Shown: in pieces, positions 27,101-39,100 of the stretch | Layout of the letters: each line of letters begins with the position of its first letter | How positions within the stretch are numbered: position 1 is the first letter of the stretch | Origin: Ctena decussata | Lineage: Eukaryota > Mollusca > Bivalvia > Lucinida > Lucinidae | Assembly (NCBI GenBank): GCA_963989385.1 | Contig: OZ022515.1 | Span: forward strand, 11,750,803-11,814,802 | Length of the DNA: 64,000 bases | Direction: 5' to 3' | Program-made: the position numbers and the translations under genes | The notes under the pieces: model-generated | The model's input: the letters and a program-made list of their open reading frames with translations, nothing else | The model's database searches: none | What the model was told of the DNA's origin: nothing

Positions 27101-30100
27101 TCATACAAGTTTTATGACACGAGGTTATCCACTGATTGACTGTGACATCATATGATAAATCACTTTTTTTTAAACCACTTACCATCTTCCATTCCCGTTG
27201 GCAATGGAGGCCTAGGTGGCGCTGCTTCATGGTCGTAAATATATCTTCCGTCATATCTGGAATGTCGGCTATCTGCTGGGTAGGCACCAGGTGGAATGTC
27301 ATTAGGATCAATCTGACCCTTGTATAATTGCTGTTCAGGGGAGGAATGCGGACGATATAGGTTGATATTTTCAACCTGCTTTGGTAATGTGCTTTGGAGA
27401 GTGCCGTAACCCAGTGAGTATTCTGAAACAGAAAACGATTTTTAACTTAATAATAGCCCTACATCAACACTGTTAAAACCTTCAGAGACTGCTCTAAATG
27501 CTCTTAATAGCTAGGTGTTTATTAAAGAATTTTTACCTTTTCCAGAGATATATTCGTATTTTTCCTGGTCCCAAGGTTATAAGAATTTTTTTCATGCTCA
27601 ACTCAGCTGAGCATGAAAATTCCAACTAGAACTTAACACATACACACACATTTTGCCGATAATTTCTGGTCCTAGATACTGCTTTTCACATAATTTTACT
27701 CATTTTAACATTAACAACAAGCTTTGTATAATAATTTGAATCATATTCAGTACTAAAATTTGAGCACATTCTCCTCTGAGCATGAAAACAATTTTTATCA
27801 TATGACGTTGCATCTGAGAGTGTAATACAGCCATGCATTAAAAATGATAATCCACTAGTGGATTAAATATGCAAATTACGTCATAACATTATGCCCTTTA
27901 CGTCCATAAAAACATTGCGTTATCTAATGGCAAAATTGTGACGTTTTTATGCAAATTTTGCTAATAAATGTGATTTTAGTGTCATATGATAAATAGAATC
28001 TTGCATTCGTGCTCGTGTATTACTGAATTTATTAAACTCATTGGGGAAAACCGATATAAAATGCTCGACAAAGCCTCGCATCTTATCTTTATCTCCAACT
28101 CGTTTAATAAATGCAATAGCACATGAGCACTCATTTAAGATCCTCTATTATTAACCTCAGGGCCTAGACTGTCTTTGATCAGTGCAGCTTTTTCCTGAAA
28201 GGTTAGCATTTTCCTTATCAACAAGAGTTGATCCATTTTGCAATACATAATTTATTTGGCTGACTCAAGAATACGACATACCTAACTGCTAAAATTTCTA
28301 GACTGAGTCTCTCACTGATAATAATGTGTGAACATTAACTGGGCTGTGTCATGCAAATCAGGTATGTGTCATTCTGCTAAAAGATGTGTTTTTTTTCTTT
28401 TTCCAAAACAGTCCCCAAAATCTATATCCATCTTACGTTTTCTTCCAAAACAGTCCCAAAAATCTATATCTATCTTACATAAGATGGATCTAGATTTTTG
28501 GGGCTGTTTTGGAAGGATCCCCGTCCCCAACCCCCCATTTGCACCCACACCCACACACACATACACAAATACACACACACTTATAAAGGAATAAACATGA
28601 TAAAAGGAGAGCATGCTCCTTGTATTGCATTTTGGTAAAACCTAATTGATCGATTGATTTGATGCTTAACGTCCACGGTAAACAGCTCTGGTCATGTCGG
28701 GATGGTCAGTTAACCTAACCACACTATTCCTGGGCAGGCTTAGACCTCCTACGCGGTTAACCAGTACTAAGTGCACATACTTTCGCCAGTAACTGACATC
28801 TGCCCTTCTTGAATCAGTGGAAGGAGAAACGAAAGTATGTAGCCAGACCGAGTTTCGAACCCAGGATCTCTGACTTATGAGTCAGGTGCCCTACAGAGTG
28901 CGCTACGCGGCCCGGCTTGGTAAAACCTGAACAAGAGTTGGTTCCCTTACCATCATCCTTTGGAAGACTGTTTTGCCTCTTGTGCGAGTCCTCGTATTTT
29001 TTCTTCGTTATAATTAGCTGTAGCTTGTCTTTTGATTTTTCCAGCAGTTTTCTCGCCTCGACCAATGATATTGATTCTATCGGGGAATTGTTGATCTGTA
29101 ATATGTAAAGAAAATAAATTAAAGCATTTATTGTTTTTTAAAATGGTTTTACAGCCCCTTCAACAACCTGTCATTTTTGTTGAGCCAATTGTTACGCAAA
29201 AGTGGGCAAAAACCGGAGCTCCCAATTAACAAGCCCTGTCCGCGTACAGGATAGCTCGCCTGCGGTGCCTTGCCCATCCACGGGTTAAAATATAGGTCTT
29301 TAAAAAACTTTAACCAAAACATCCAGTTCGGACGCGGACGCCGACACCGACGCCAGGGTGACAACAATAGCTCTTCCTGAACTTTCGTTCAGGCGAGCTA
29401 AAAACCACTTGACTTTCAGTAAGCAGAACTTGGCTTTCTCACATGTGTCAAGGTTGATTGCCAAAAATTAATTACCATCGTTTAACGTGATTCTTGCACA
29501 CTTTAAATTGATTTTCAATCCATTAATTCAAGAAATCTGTTTTCTCAGAAAAGTTTTTGTATTTTTTGTTTTATTTGTATCTTTCTTATATAGGGTAGAC
29601 ATGATAAAAGAAGTGTATATTTTGCTGTCAATCGTCATGGTAGAGATTCTGCAGGCTTCATGGAATTTTGGATGTTAACAGTAGACATGATAAAAGATGC
29701 ATATATATTGCTGTCAATCGTCACGGTGAAGATTCAGCATGCTTCATGGAAATTTGCAGGTTAACAGTCTGATTTGTTGATTTACTCGTTAAACCAAATC
29801 CAGTCAAATGTTAAAGGTAGGTTCCTGGGCTAGCGATAACAATTATGTTCACAAAATAATTTCGTCTTTTTCTGGGAAGAATTGAATTCTCTTATTTTTC
29901 TGAATCTGTTGCTACTGAGAGAAAAAATCATCAGATGTTGTAGAAAATAGTCGCTTTCATTTTGGATTATTTTCTTACGTTGGAATTCCAGTTCTAAAAA
30001 TAATCATGTTATATGTCTATAACTGCGGATTTCTGATGTCATTCTCCAAAGGTCAGTTTTCTCTTGCCGTGAACTCTGCTAGAGGTCCTTGCATGACGGA

Positions 30101-33100
30101 TGGGTTGAAACTATCCCAAAATGCAATGCAGCATGATGTCAGCCGCGTTATCTATTTTTGGCTTGAACTAAAAATAGCGCTAACTGGAGTGCGAAGAAGA
30201 GTTAGGAAAACCCTTGCAAAACAGCTTTTCTAATATTTTTTGATTTACACTTTTTAGTAAAACTTATTTTTCCAACAACTTGGATAAAAATCATCAAAAT
30301 TATAGTGCATTCCAAAGTACAGGAACCTACCTTTAATGCCCTGAGTGTTAATTCAGCATGCTTCATGGAAATTTGCAGGTTAACAGTCTGATTTGTTGAT
30401 TTACTCGTTAAACCACGGCCAGTCAAATGTTAATGCCCTCAGTGTTAATTCTGCATACTTCATGGAAATGCCCTCAGTGTTAATTCTGCATACTTCATGG
30501 AAATTTGCAGGCTAACAGTCTGGTTTGCTGCTTTACTTGTTAAACCACATCCAGTCATATGCCCTAAGTGTAGTCCTGTTTATTCTGTTCGCAGTTCTAA
30601 TCTGGGCCAAATCTTACCTTTAGCACTGTGTCCCCTTCTTTCAGGCCCCCTTCCTGGGCTGCTAAACTGTTCCCTAATATCTCTTTCACAAAGAACTTGC
30701 ACCCTAATACTATTCCATACTCTGAAAAAGACCAAACCAAAATTCAAACAGAATTGCCACAATGACATTATCAACTGTGATGAAAGTTCTTGAGCAAACA
30801 GTTCAGACCCTGATCGGACTGCTCTTTAAGAGCAGTCTGATCAGGATCTGCACTGTTTGTCATTCATATATTTGTTGTGTTATTGCTGTACGTCCTTGCT
30901 AAACAGCTACAGTCATGTTGGGACAACCAGTTAACCTAACCACACTATTCCTGGGCAGGCTTGGACCTCCTAAGGGTTTAGCCAGTACTAAACGCACATA
31001 CTTTGGCAGTAATTGACAGCTGCCATTCTTGAACCAGCGGATGGGGAAAGCAAGTACGTGGCTGGACCAAGTATCGAACCTGGAACCTCTGGCTCTTGAG
31101 TCAGTTGCACTACCAACTGCCATACGCGGCCCGGTCCCATTCATATACACTTTTTGACAAAATGACCGACAAAACAAAAGTCCTCATGGTGCATATTCTT
31201 TCCTTTATCAGCTGACTCCAATGAAGATGGGCAGCAAAAGTAAAGATAGCAGAAATGCTTCCCCTGAAAATGTACCTGTACACATTAATACCATTTCAGA
31301 TGATGAAATTATAAATTACCATAAATCTGACTGCACAAAAATACAAAACTAATGACCCCACATTAAGCTGACAAAATTACTAGAATATGACTATTAAGTT
31401 AATTAATCATAAACAGGATCAAGTAGTGCAACAAAAAGTTGCTTGAACATATACTCGCACAAAAAAACAAGTTAGACAGCATATAGGAATTGGAAATCCT
31501 GCAAACCAGTTTAACAAAGGAAAGCAACAGGCATGAAAAAGTGGACATGCACATTGACAAAATAAAACATTTACAGTGTAACTCAAAACTTGAAATGGAT
31601 GGATGGATGGATGGATGGATGACTTGCGATTTTACATCCTTATCAGAAGTATTTCACTCATATCAGGACGATGGGTGAGTGATAATGAAAGGCTGTGTGC
31701 AGTGAAACCCTGTTTGTGACTGAAAAGATTCCTGCCTTAAGCAGGGTTTGAACCCTCGACTTCTCGGTCAGTAGGCCAGCATTTAACCTACTAAACTTGA
31801 AAATTATAGAAATCGATACCCAAAGCACTATCATGTTATAATGTCTTGGTAGATGAATGGATGGCTTATGATCCAGTGATATGAGCCGCGACACTAAAAA
31901 CCAACAATGTGGTTGTGCACCCGGCGCGGACTCAGATCAGCCTGTGCATCTGCTCAGTTTGATAAGACTCTTCGTTAAGAGCTCAAATGGTATCTAAGGG
32001 TCTAAGCTACCTCCATGCGGACAGCAAAGACTCTGATCAGACTGGGCGAATGCCCAGGCTGATCTGAGTCTGCATTGGGCGCACAACCACATTGTTGGTT
32101 TTGTCCTGTTATGGCTCATATCAGGATGATGGGAATGTGAAAGACTGTATTCAGAGGAACTCCATTTATGGTTGGAAAAATGTATGCCTACAGCAGGTCT
32201 CAAACCTGGGACAGCTAGATCAGCAGGCCAGCCCATAAACAGAGTCTTGGTATACTAAAATTTGCTGTGGTATTGCTGAAATATCTTACGATACATACCA
32301 TCTTTTCTATTTCTCTTAGAAAGCGTAACTTTCAATGGCGGTGTTTCATTTTCTAAAGATGCTGGAAGCACTATCCGTCTTCTTATCACCTGAAACATAA
32401 ATCATGTCTTATTAACCTTTTCATTCCTTAATTTCCAAAGACCTGTCCACATACGGCATAGCTTGATTGACACCTTGCCCATCACATAGATTAATAGACT
32501 CTATGATGGGGTTGAGGCCGAGACAAGGAAATCTCAGGCTTCTTTTCAGATTATTTAGTCTTATGCGAGGCTTGCCGAGCATAAGACTTAAATAATCTGA
32601 AAATGAGCCTGAGATTTCTTTGTCAAGGCCTCAATCCCATCATTGGTTGTTTTTCTCACCCATTATATTTTAAAGAATAGCATATTCATTGAATACCTTA
32701 ACTTCATTTTGAAGCGATTCCTATAAACTTGAAGCTCATTTTCTATTTATAGTTCTAATGTGTGTTAATTCCACCTTGTGCATGCATTTTTCATGACTGA
32801 CAGCTAATCAGAAATCTACAGTGACACCTCATGCACATCACTAGCTGTCAATTTCATTTTGCATGCAATTTACATGACAGGTAGCAGCAAGTTGATTTGT
32901 CGAATTTAAGTGTGTAATTAATTGGGCTGTACTATATAGCAATGATTGGCATTTTGAGACAGCTTTCTGAGCCTACGCTTAGATAGCAGGCCGGGATAGA
33001 AAAATCTCAGACACCTCTAGAAAGGGACATTCTTGTCCAATGGGTGAGAAAAAAGCATCACAAACAACTGCATAATATGCTCCAGTGCAAAGCTATTTCC

Positions 33101-36100
33101 TTTCTTTTACCTTATATAGATTTTTTTTTATGATTCAGACACTTTTATAGCTCTGGGGCATGCGCAGATGTAACCAGATGTAATAACAAGAGGGCCATGA
33201 GGCCCTGAATCGCTCACCTGTGCAATTGGCAAAGTGGCTTTTTCTTATGTCTGAAATTGCCAAAATATGAGTTTGGGGTCAAAAGTCAAAGAATGACAAT
33301 GACTCCTTGTACTCATAAATCTTCATGTACGCATTAAGATAACCATACATAGCATTTTTAGGCCAAAATCTTCAAACTTATCCATGAAATCTTATGTTCT
33401 AGCATTTTCCCATATTTGACCATGCCGCTAAAAAGGTCAAGATAAACCCAAGGTCATCATTTGAACAGTCTTGGTAGGACTCTAGAACTCCATGCTACTT
33501 AACCAAGTTTACAGGCCATTGGTGTATTGGTTCTGGAGCAGAAAAATATTAAAGGTTTATACCATAAATGGGTATGGTGGCCATTTTGGTCATGTGACCT
33601 GGACTGTTTGAACAAATTTTTGTTCAATCAAGCTCTGGAGGCTCTATAAGAAATGTGTTTACAACTGGCTCTTTGCCTTTTGAGGAAATGTTTGAAAATG
33701 TCAAAATATGAGAGATCGGGGTTAAAGGTCAAAGAATGACCTTGACCTCTTGTACTCATAATTCTTCATGACCTCATTAAGACGACTGTATAAACCAATT
33801 TTTAGGCCTAAATCTTCAAAACTTTCCATGAAATCTTACGTTCCAGCATTTTTCCATATTTGACCTTGCTGTGAAATGGTCAAGGTCAACATTTTAAACA
33901 ATCTTGATAGTACTCGAATACCCAATGCTACATACCAAGTTTAAAGGCCATCTGTCAATTGGTTCTGGAGAAGGAGATTTTTTAAGGTTTTTACCATATA
34001 TGGGCATGGCAGCCATGTTGGTCATGTGACCTGGACCGTTTGAATTAATTTTTGTTCCCTCTATACCTTGAGGCTCTATATGAAATTTGGTTACAATTCG
34101 CCCAGTGGTTTTTGAGGAGATTGTTTGAAATTGTCAAAATATGAGAGCTGTGTGTCAAAGGTCAAAGAATGACCTTGACCTTTTGTACTTATGAATCTAC
34201 GTGTACTCATTGAGATGACTGCATACTCCAATTTTTAGGCCTTAATCTTCAAAACTTTCCAAAAATCTTATGTTCTAGCATTTTCCCATATTTGACCTTG
34301 CCGTAAATAAGATCAAGGTCAACCCAAGGTCATCATTTGAACAATCCCGATAGTACTTGAGTACCCGATACTACATACCAAGTTTCAAGGCCATCGGTCT
34401 ACTGGTTCTGGAGAAGAAGATTTTTAAAGGTTTTCACCATATATGGGCGTGGTGGCTATGTTGGTCATGTGACCCAGACCGTATGAATAAAGTTTTGTTC
34501 CCTCAATCCCTAGAGGCTCTATATGGACTTTGGTTTCAATTGGCCCAGTGGCTTTTGAGAAGATTGTTTGAAATTGTCAAAATATCAGAGTTCTGGGTCA
34601 AAGGTCAAAATATGACCTTGACCTCTTGTACTCCTAAATCTTCATGTACTCATTAAGATAATTGTAGATACCAATTTTTAGCCCAAAATCTTCAACAGTT
34701 TCCAAGATATCTTATGTTCTAGCATTTTGCCATATAAGAGCACAAGGAAGCAAATTTGACCTTACCGTAAAAAAGGTCAAGGTCAACCCAAGGTCATAAT
34801 TTGAACAATCTTGGTAGTACTCGCACACCCGATGCAACATACCAAGTGTCAAGGCCATCGGCCTATCGGTTCTGGAGAAGAAGATTTTTTTAGGTTTTTA
34901 CCATATATGGGCATGGCGGCCATATTGGTCATGTGACCAGGACCGTTTGAACATCTTTTCGTTCCCCCTTCCTCTGGAGGCCACACATGAAATTTGGTTA
35001 CAATTGGCCCAGTGGTTTCAGAGGAGAAGTTGTTTGAAATTGTGGACGGACGGACGGACGACGGACGACGACGGACGACGGAGCCTTACCATCCTATAAG
35101 CTCCCCCTGAGCCGCTGGCTCAGGTGAGCTAAAAATTTGACCAGCACAAGGAACTTTATCTCCTAAGACCATTTATTTCATAAAAAATTTGTTTTAATTC
35201 TGATTTCATATGGATTGTTTTCACAATTTTATACATGTAAATCATTTCATATGGATTCTTTTCACAATTTTATACATGTAAATCATGGCCTGGATATTTT
35301 CATGATTTTATGTGTTGCCCATGTCAGGAGCAGATTAACTGTGGGAACAAAATTTTGAGCATGACAGGAAGCTTATTTTACCTTTGATAATTCGTAACAA
35401 TTTTTCCAGAAAATCCCTTTCAACTCTGATTTTAAATGTTAATGTTGAGGCTTGGCAGATCAGATCCATGGCTGCACTTTCTTGGACCTAGTCTGTCCAT
35501 TCTTTTATTTTAAATGGATTTGTTCATTATTTTAAACATGAATATAGAGAATACCATGTTAGTGTCTTTTGATATCAAGTTTATCAGGCAAGGAGACCAG
35601 AAACAGCGTAAGGAATGGCGAGGCTTGCCGAGCCAGTCCGATGTGTTTCTGTTCGAACCTGATAAACTAGATATCAAAAGACACTATCATGGTTTTCTAT
35701 TTATCATGCATCATTAGATTTGACAGTGTAAGAAGAGTCAAACAAATGAAAATGAAACACATTTTTGTCCAAACTTGTTGATGTTGCAAATGCCTTGTGA
35801 CGTAAGTCAGTGACTTCATTTAACCAATCGAACGCTATTATCACGGCCAACTTCAGTATGCAGCCAATCATCTTCAGAGATTGCTTCTTTGGGCATCGCC
35901 TGATAACATTTGCGAAAGCACAGTTCTAAAGTGACATGATATCACTTCATGTTATCATACCCCTGTCATCAGGTGAATTTTGTAGCAGATGCATGATAAA
36001 CATATAAACAATGCCAAAAGTCTGGAAAGTCTAGACCTGTCTTACAAGTATATACATATTTATCATGCATCTGCTTCAAAGTTCACCTGATAACAGGGGT

Positions 36101-39100
36101 ATGATAATATGATGTGATATCATGTCACTTTAGAACTGCGCTTGCGCGAATGTTATCAGGCGATGCCTTAGGAAGCGATCTCTGAAGACGATTGGCTACA
36201 TACTGGCGTTGGCCGTGATAACAGCGTTCGATTGGTTAAATGACGTCACCGACTTAGGTCACAACGCGTTCGTGACGTCAGCAAGTTCTTTCAAAATGCG
36301 TTTGCTTTTCATTTGTTTGACTCTCTTTACGCCGTAAAATCTTCTAATGATGCATGATAAACAGAAAACCATGATTGTGTATTTTGATATCAAGTTTATA
36401 AGGCTCGACCAGTAAAAAACGTCGGACTGGCTCGGCGAGCCTCGCCATTCCTACGCTGTTTCTGGTCTCGCCTGATAAAATTGATATCAAAAGACACTAA
36501 CATGGTTTTCTCTATATATACTTGTAAGACAGGTCTAGACTTTCCAGACTTTTGGCATTGTTTTGGAAGGGAAAAAACCCTGTCTTATACACCTTTCCTA
36601 TAAATCGATTAAGTCGCGCACGAGTTATCTACCCAAGAAGACTGTGACATCATCTATAGGATATCCCATATAATTCAGTACAACTGCAAGCACACATAAC
36701 ATGCATAAAGCAGACGTTTTGTAAATGTAAACTGCAAAAAATCATTGAAAGACTAAATTAAAGTATAATTGCCCCGTTTTCATGTAACCTTTTTATTTAT
36801 AAATATATTTATTTATTTATTTATTTTAATATCATATTGAGAATCCGGACAAGTCGATCTTGATTTTCATGACCCCTTTCATCGACGCCGTGTTTTAACA
36901 CCCCAGCAATACATTCACGTTTGTTCAATATAAAAAAAGTTACATTTCGTATAAATAAATTTCGTAAATCTAAAAAGTTATTTCCATTTTTTCCGACATT
37001 CAGATAGTAACTACGTATTATTACCGGACAGATTATAGCGCTGATATTTATGGTTTCATGTGCGATACACCGATCTAAAAGCATATGCTCAGCATCCAGA
37101 AGTTTTCCGTAAGTTTGAACCCGAGGTTGAATTTATATTATTATATTTTTCCATCTCTTACTTATCTTTGGTATTATTTATCAAATCGTTTCCATTTCAC
37201 GGTAGGTGTTCTTAAAGCTGCCTTCCGAACACGTGCCTAGGTAATACACAATCATAGGTGTTTGTTTATTGCGGCAATGCGCGCAATTCGGTGATTACAC
37301 AAACGAATTCCGTGTCAGCACACTTTGTTGTCATTTTTAGCGTGTGTCTGCTTTATAATCAGCTAATCGTTCGTTTTGTATCATTTGTAATAACGGTCTG
37401 AACATCTGCCGCGATTTTCTTTCTTTTCCTTATGTTTTGGAAGCTGTACTGGTGATACATACTCTTTCGATTACGGTAATTTTGGCCCGAAATTTTAGTG
37501 GGAAATCTTTTAGTTTTATGTCAAATTCCGAAATGCCATAAGTTATAAAGCTTATTTTCCGACAAAGAAAGAGCTAAATATAGATGGAACAAAATAGTTG
37601 TCTTAATCTTAACCGTTGAATGTTAGTTTTGAATATACGGAAAACCGGCATTTATTTGGTTACACAATGAAAAACAATAGCCTATCCTATAGATGACGTC
37701 ATAGGCGTTGCAAGGGACAAAACTCGAACAGACTCTGAATTATAGGAAAGGTGTATAACCAAATGTCTTAATAACCAAATAAATAAAGTTCTGAACTGGT
37801 TGTTCAAAGCATAGTAAGCCTAACAAGCTCGTTAAGAGGTCAAATCTTTAAGTGTTTTGCGACTTTATAGCCAAATACACTGATAGTTTTTGTTGAAATA
37901 TGTAAGAAGCTTTTGCAATACAAAAGCTTCTCACATTTTTTCAACAAAAAATATTGGTGTATTTGAGATATTCATGTTTGAAATTTTAACGTCTCGTTAA
38001 CTAACAATGTTGTTTGTTTTGAACAACTTGGCACTGATTACTTACCAGATTGACAGTGCTACCACTGTCCTTTAATACTGATATTGCGGTGGCGTGGTCC
38101 ACATTTTCCAGGGAAATACCATTTACACTTAAAACACGATCATTGATCCTGAAACAGACAAATGTCATCCATTATGACTTAAAGCACCAGAAAAGTAAAT
38201 ACAGTATGAATCCTATTAAATGTCCCTGCTCTAATAAACGCCTCCTGCCTCTTTTCTTGAAATAATGTTATATTAGTTCGCATGAATTCCTATTTGCTTC
38301 TGTGGATAAGGTAGCTCTTTGAAATGGGGTCTCCTCTTAAAGGGAAGAATTCTTTCCTTTAAGAGTTGACCCCCACCTCTACTGAGGTGCGAGGCAATAA
38401 ATAGTTATTTCCCCAGAAAGTATCAAACAAAGCATTCTGCGGCGTCTGATCAGGGTCTACACTGTTTGCTTACAGAAATTTCTATGCAAAATACAATAAA
38501 AACGGAAAATATCCTCTAGAAACTCCTAAAACTAGAAATGGACTCATCCAAATGATAAGGATGGACAAGTCCACTAGTTTACAAAGGGTTAATATCTCAC
38601 TTGTCAGATGATTTTGAAATATCCTCCTGTTTAGCAACCTCCATATTTGCTATGTCGCCTTTCTTAGTAACCTCCTTTTTTGTTATATCATCCTGTTTAG
38701 CATCCTCCATTTTTGCATTATAGTCCCTCCCAGCAGCCTCCATTTTTGCCCTATTCTTCCACTTAGCAGCCTCCATTTTAGCTATATCATCCCACTTAGC
38801 AACCTCCATTTTTGCTTTATAGTTCCTCTTAGCAACCTCCATTTTTGCTATATCCTCCTGTTTAGCAACCTTTGTTTTTACCATATTGATTATTTAAGAC
38901 GACGTCCTTTTTTAACAGCACTTCTTTTTAGGAATCTTTATTTTTTTTTATAATCTCCCATTTTGCAACCTCCATTTTTTACCATATTTGATATTTATGA
39001 CTAAGTCCTAATCTAACTTAGTTTAATTATACACTTGTTTTTTTGTTGTTTTTGTTTTTGCTTTTTAATAAAGCAAAGATACTCCTATATTCTCTTCTGT

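Noticed and set aside
36821..37084. Minus-strand 87-residue frame as an extra ZO exon
   Set aside because: No resemblance to the ZO linker, no consensus splice sites, and it lies inside a TIR element.
38597..38884. [13 protein letters not shown] frame as a genuine ZO exon
   Set aside because: It lies between exons 2 and 3, which join in phase inside PDZ1; inclusion would break the domain, and no good acceptor is seen. Kept only as a finding.
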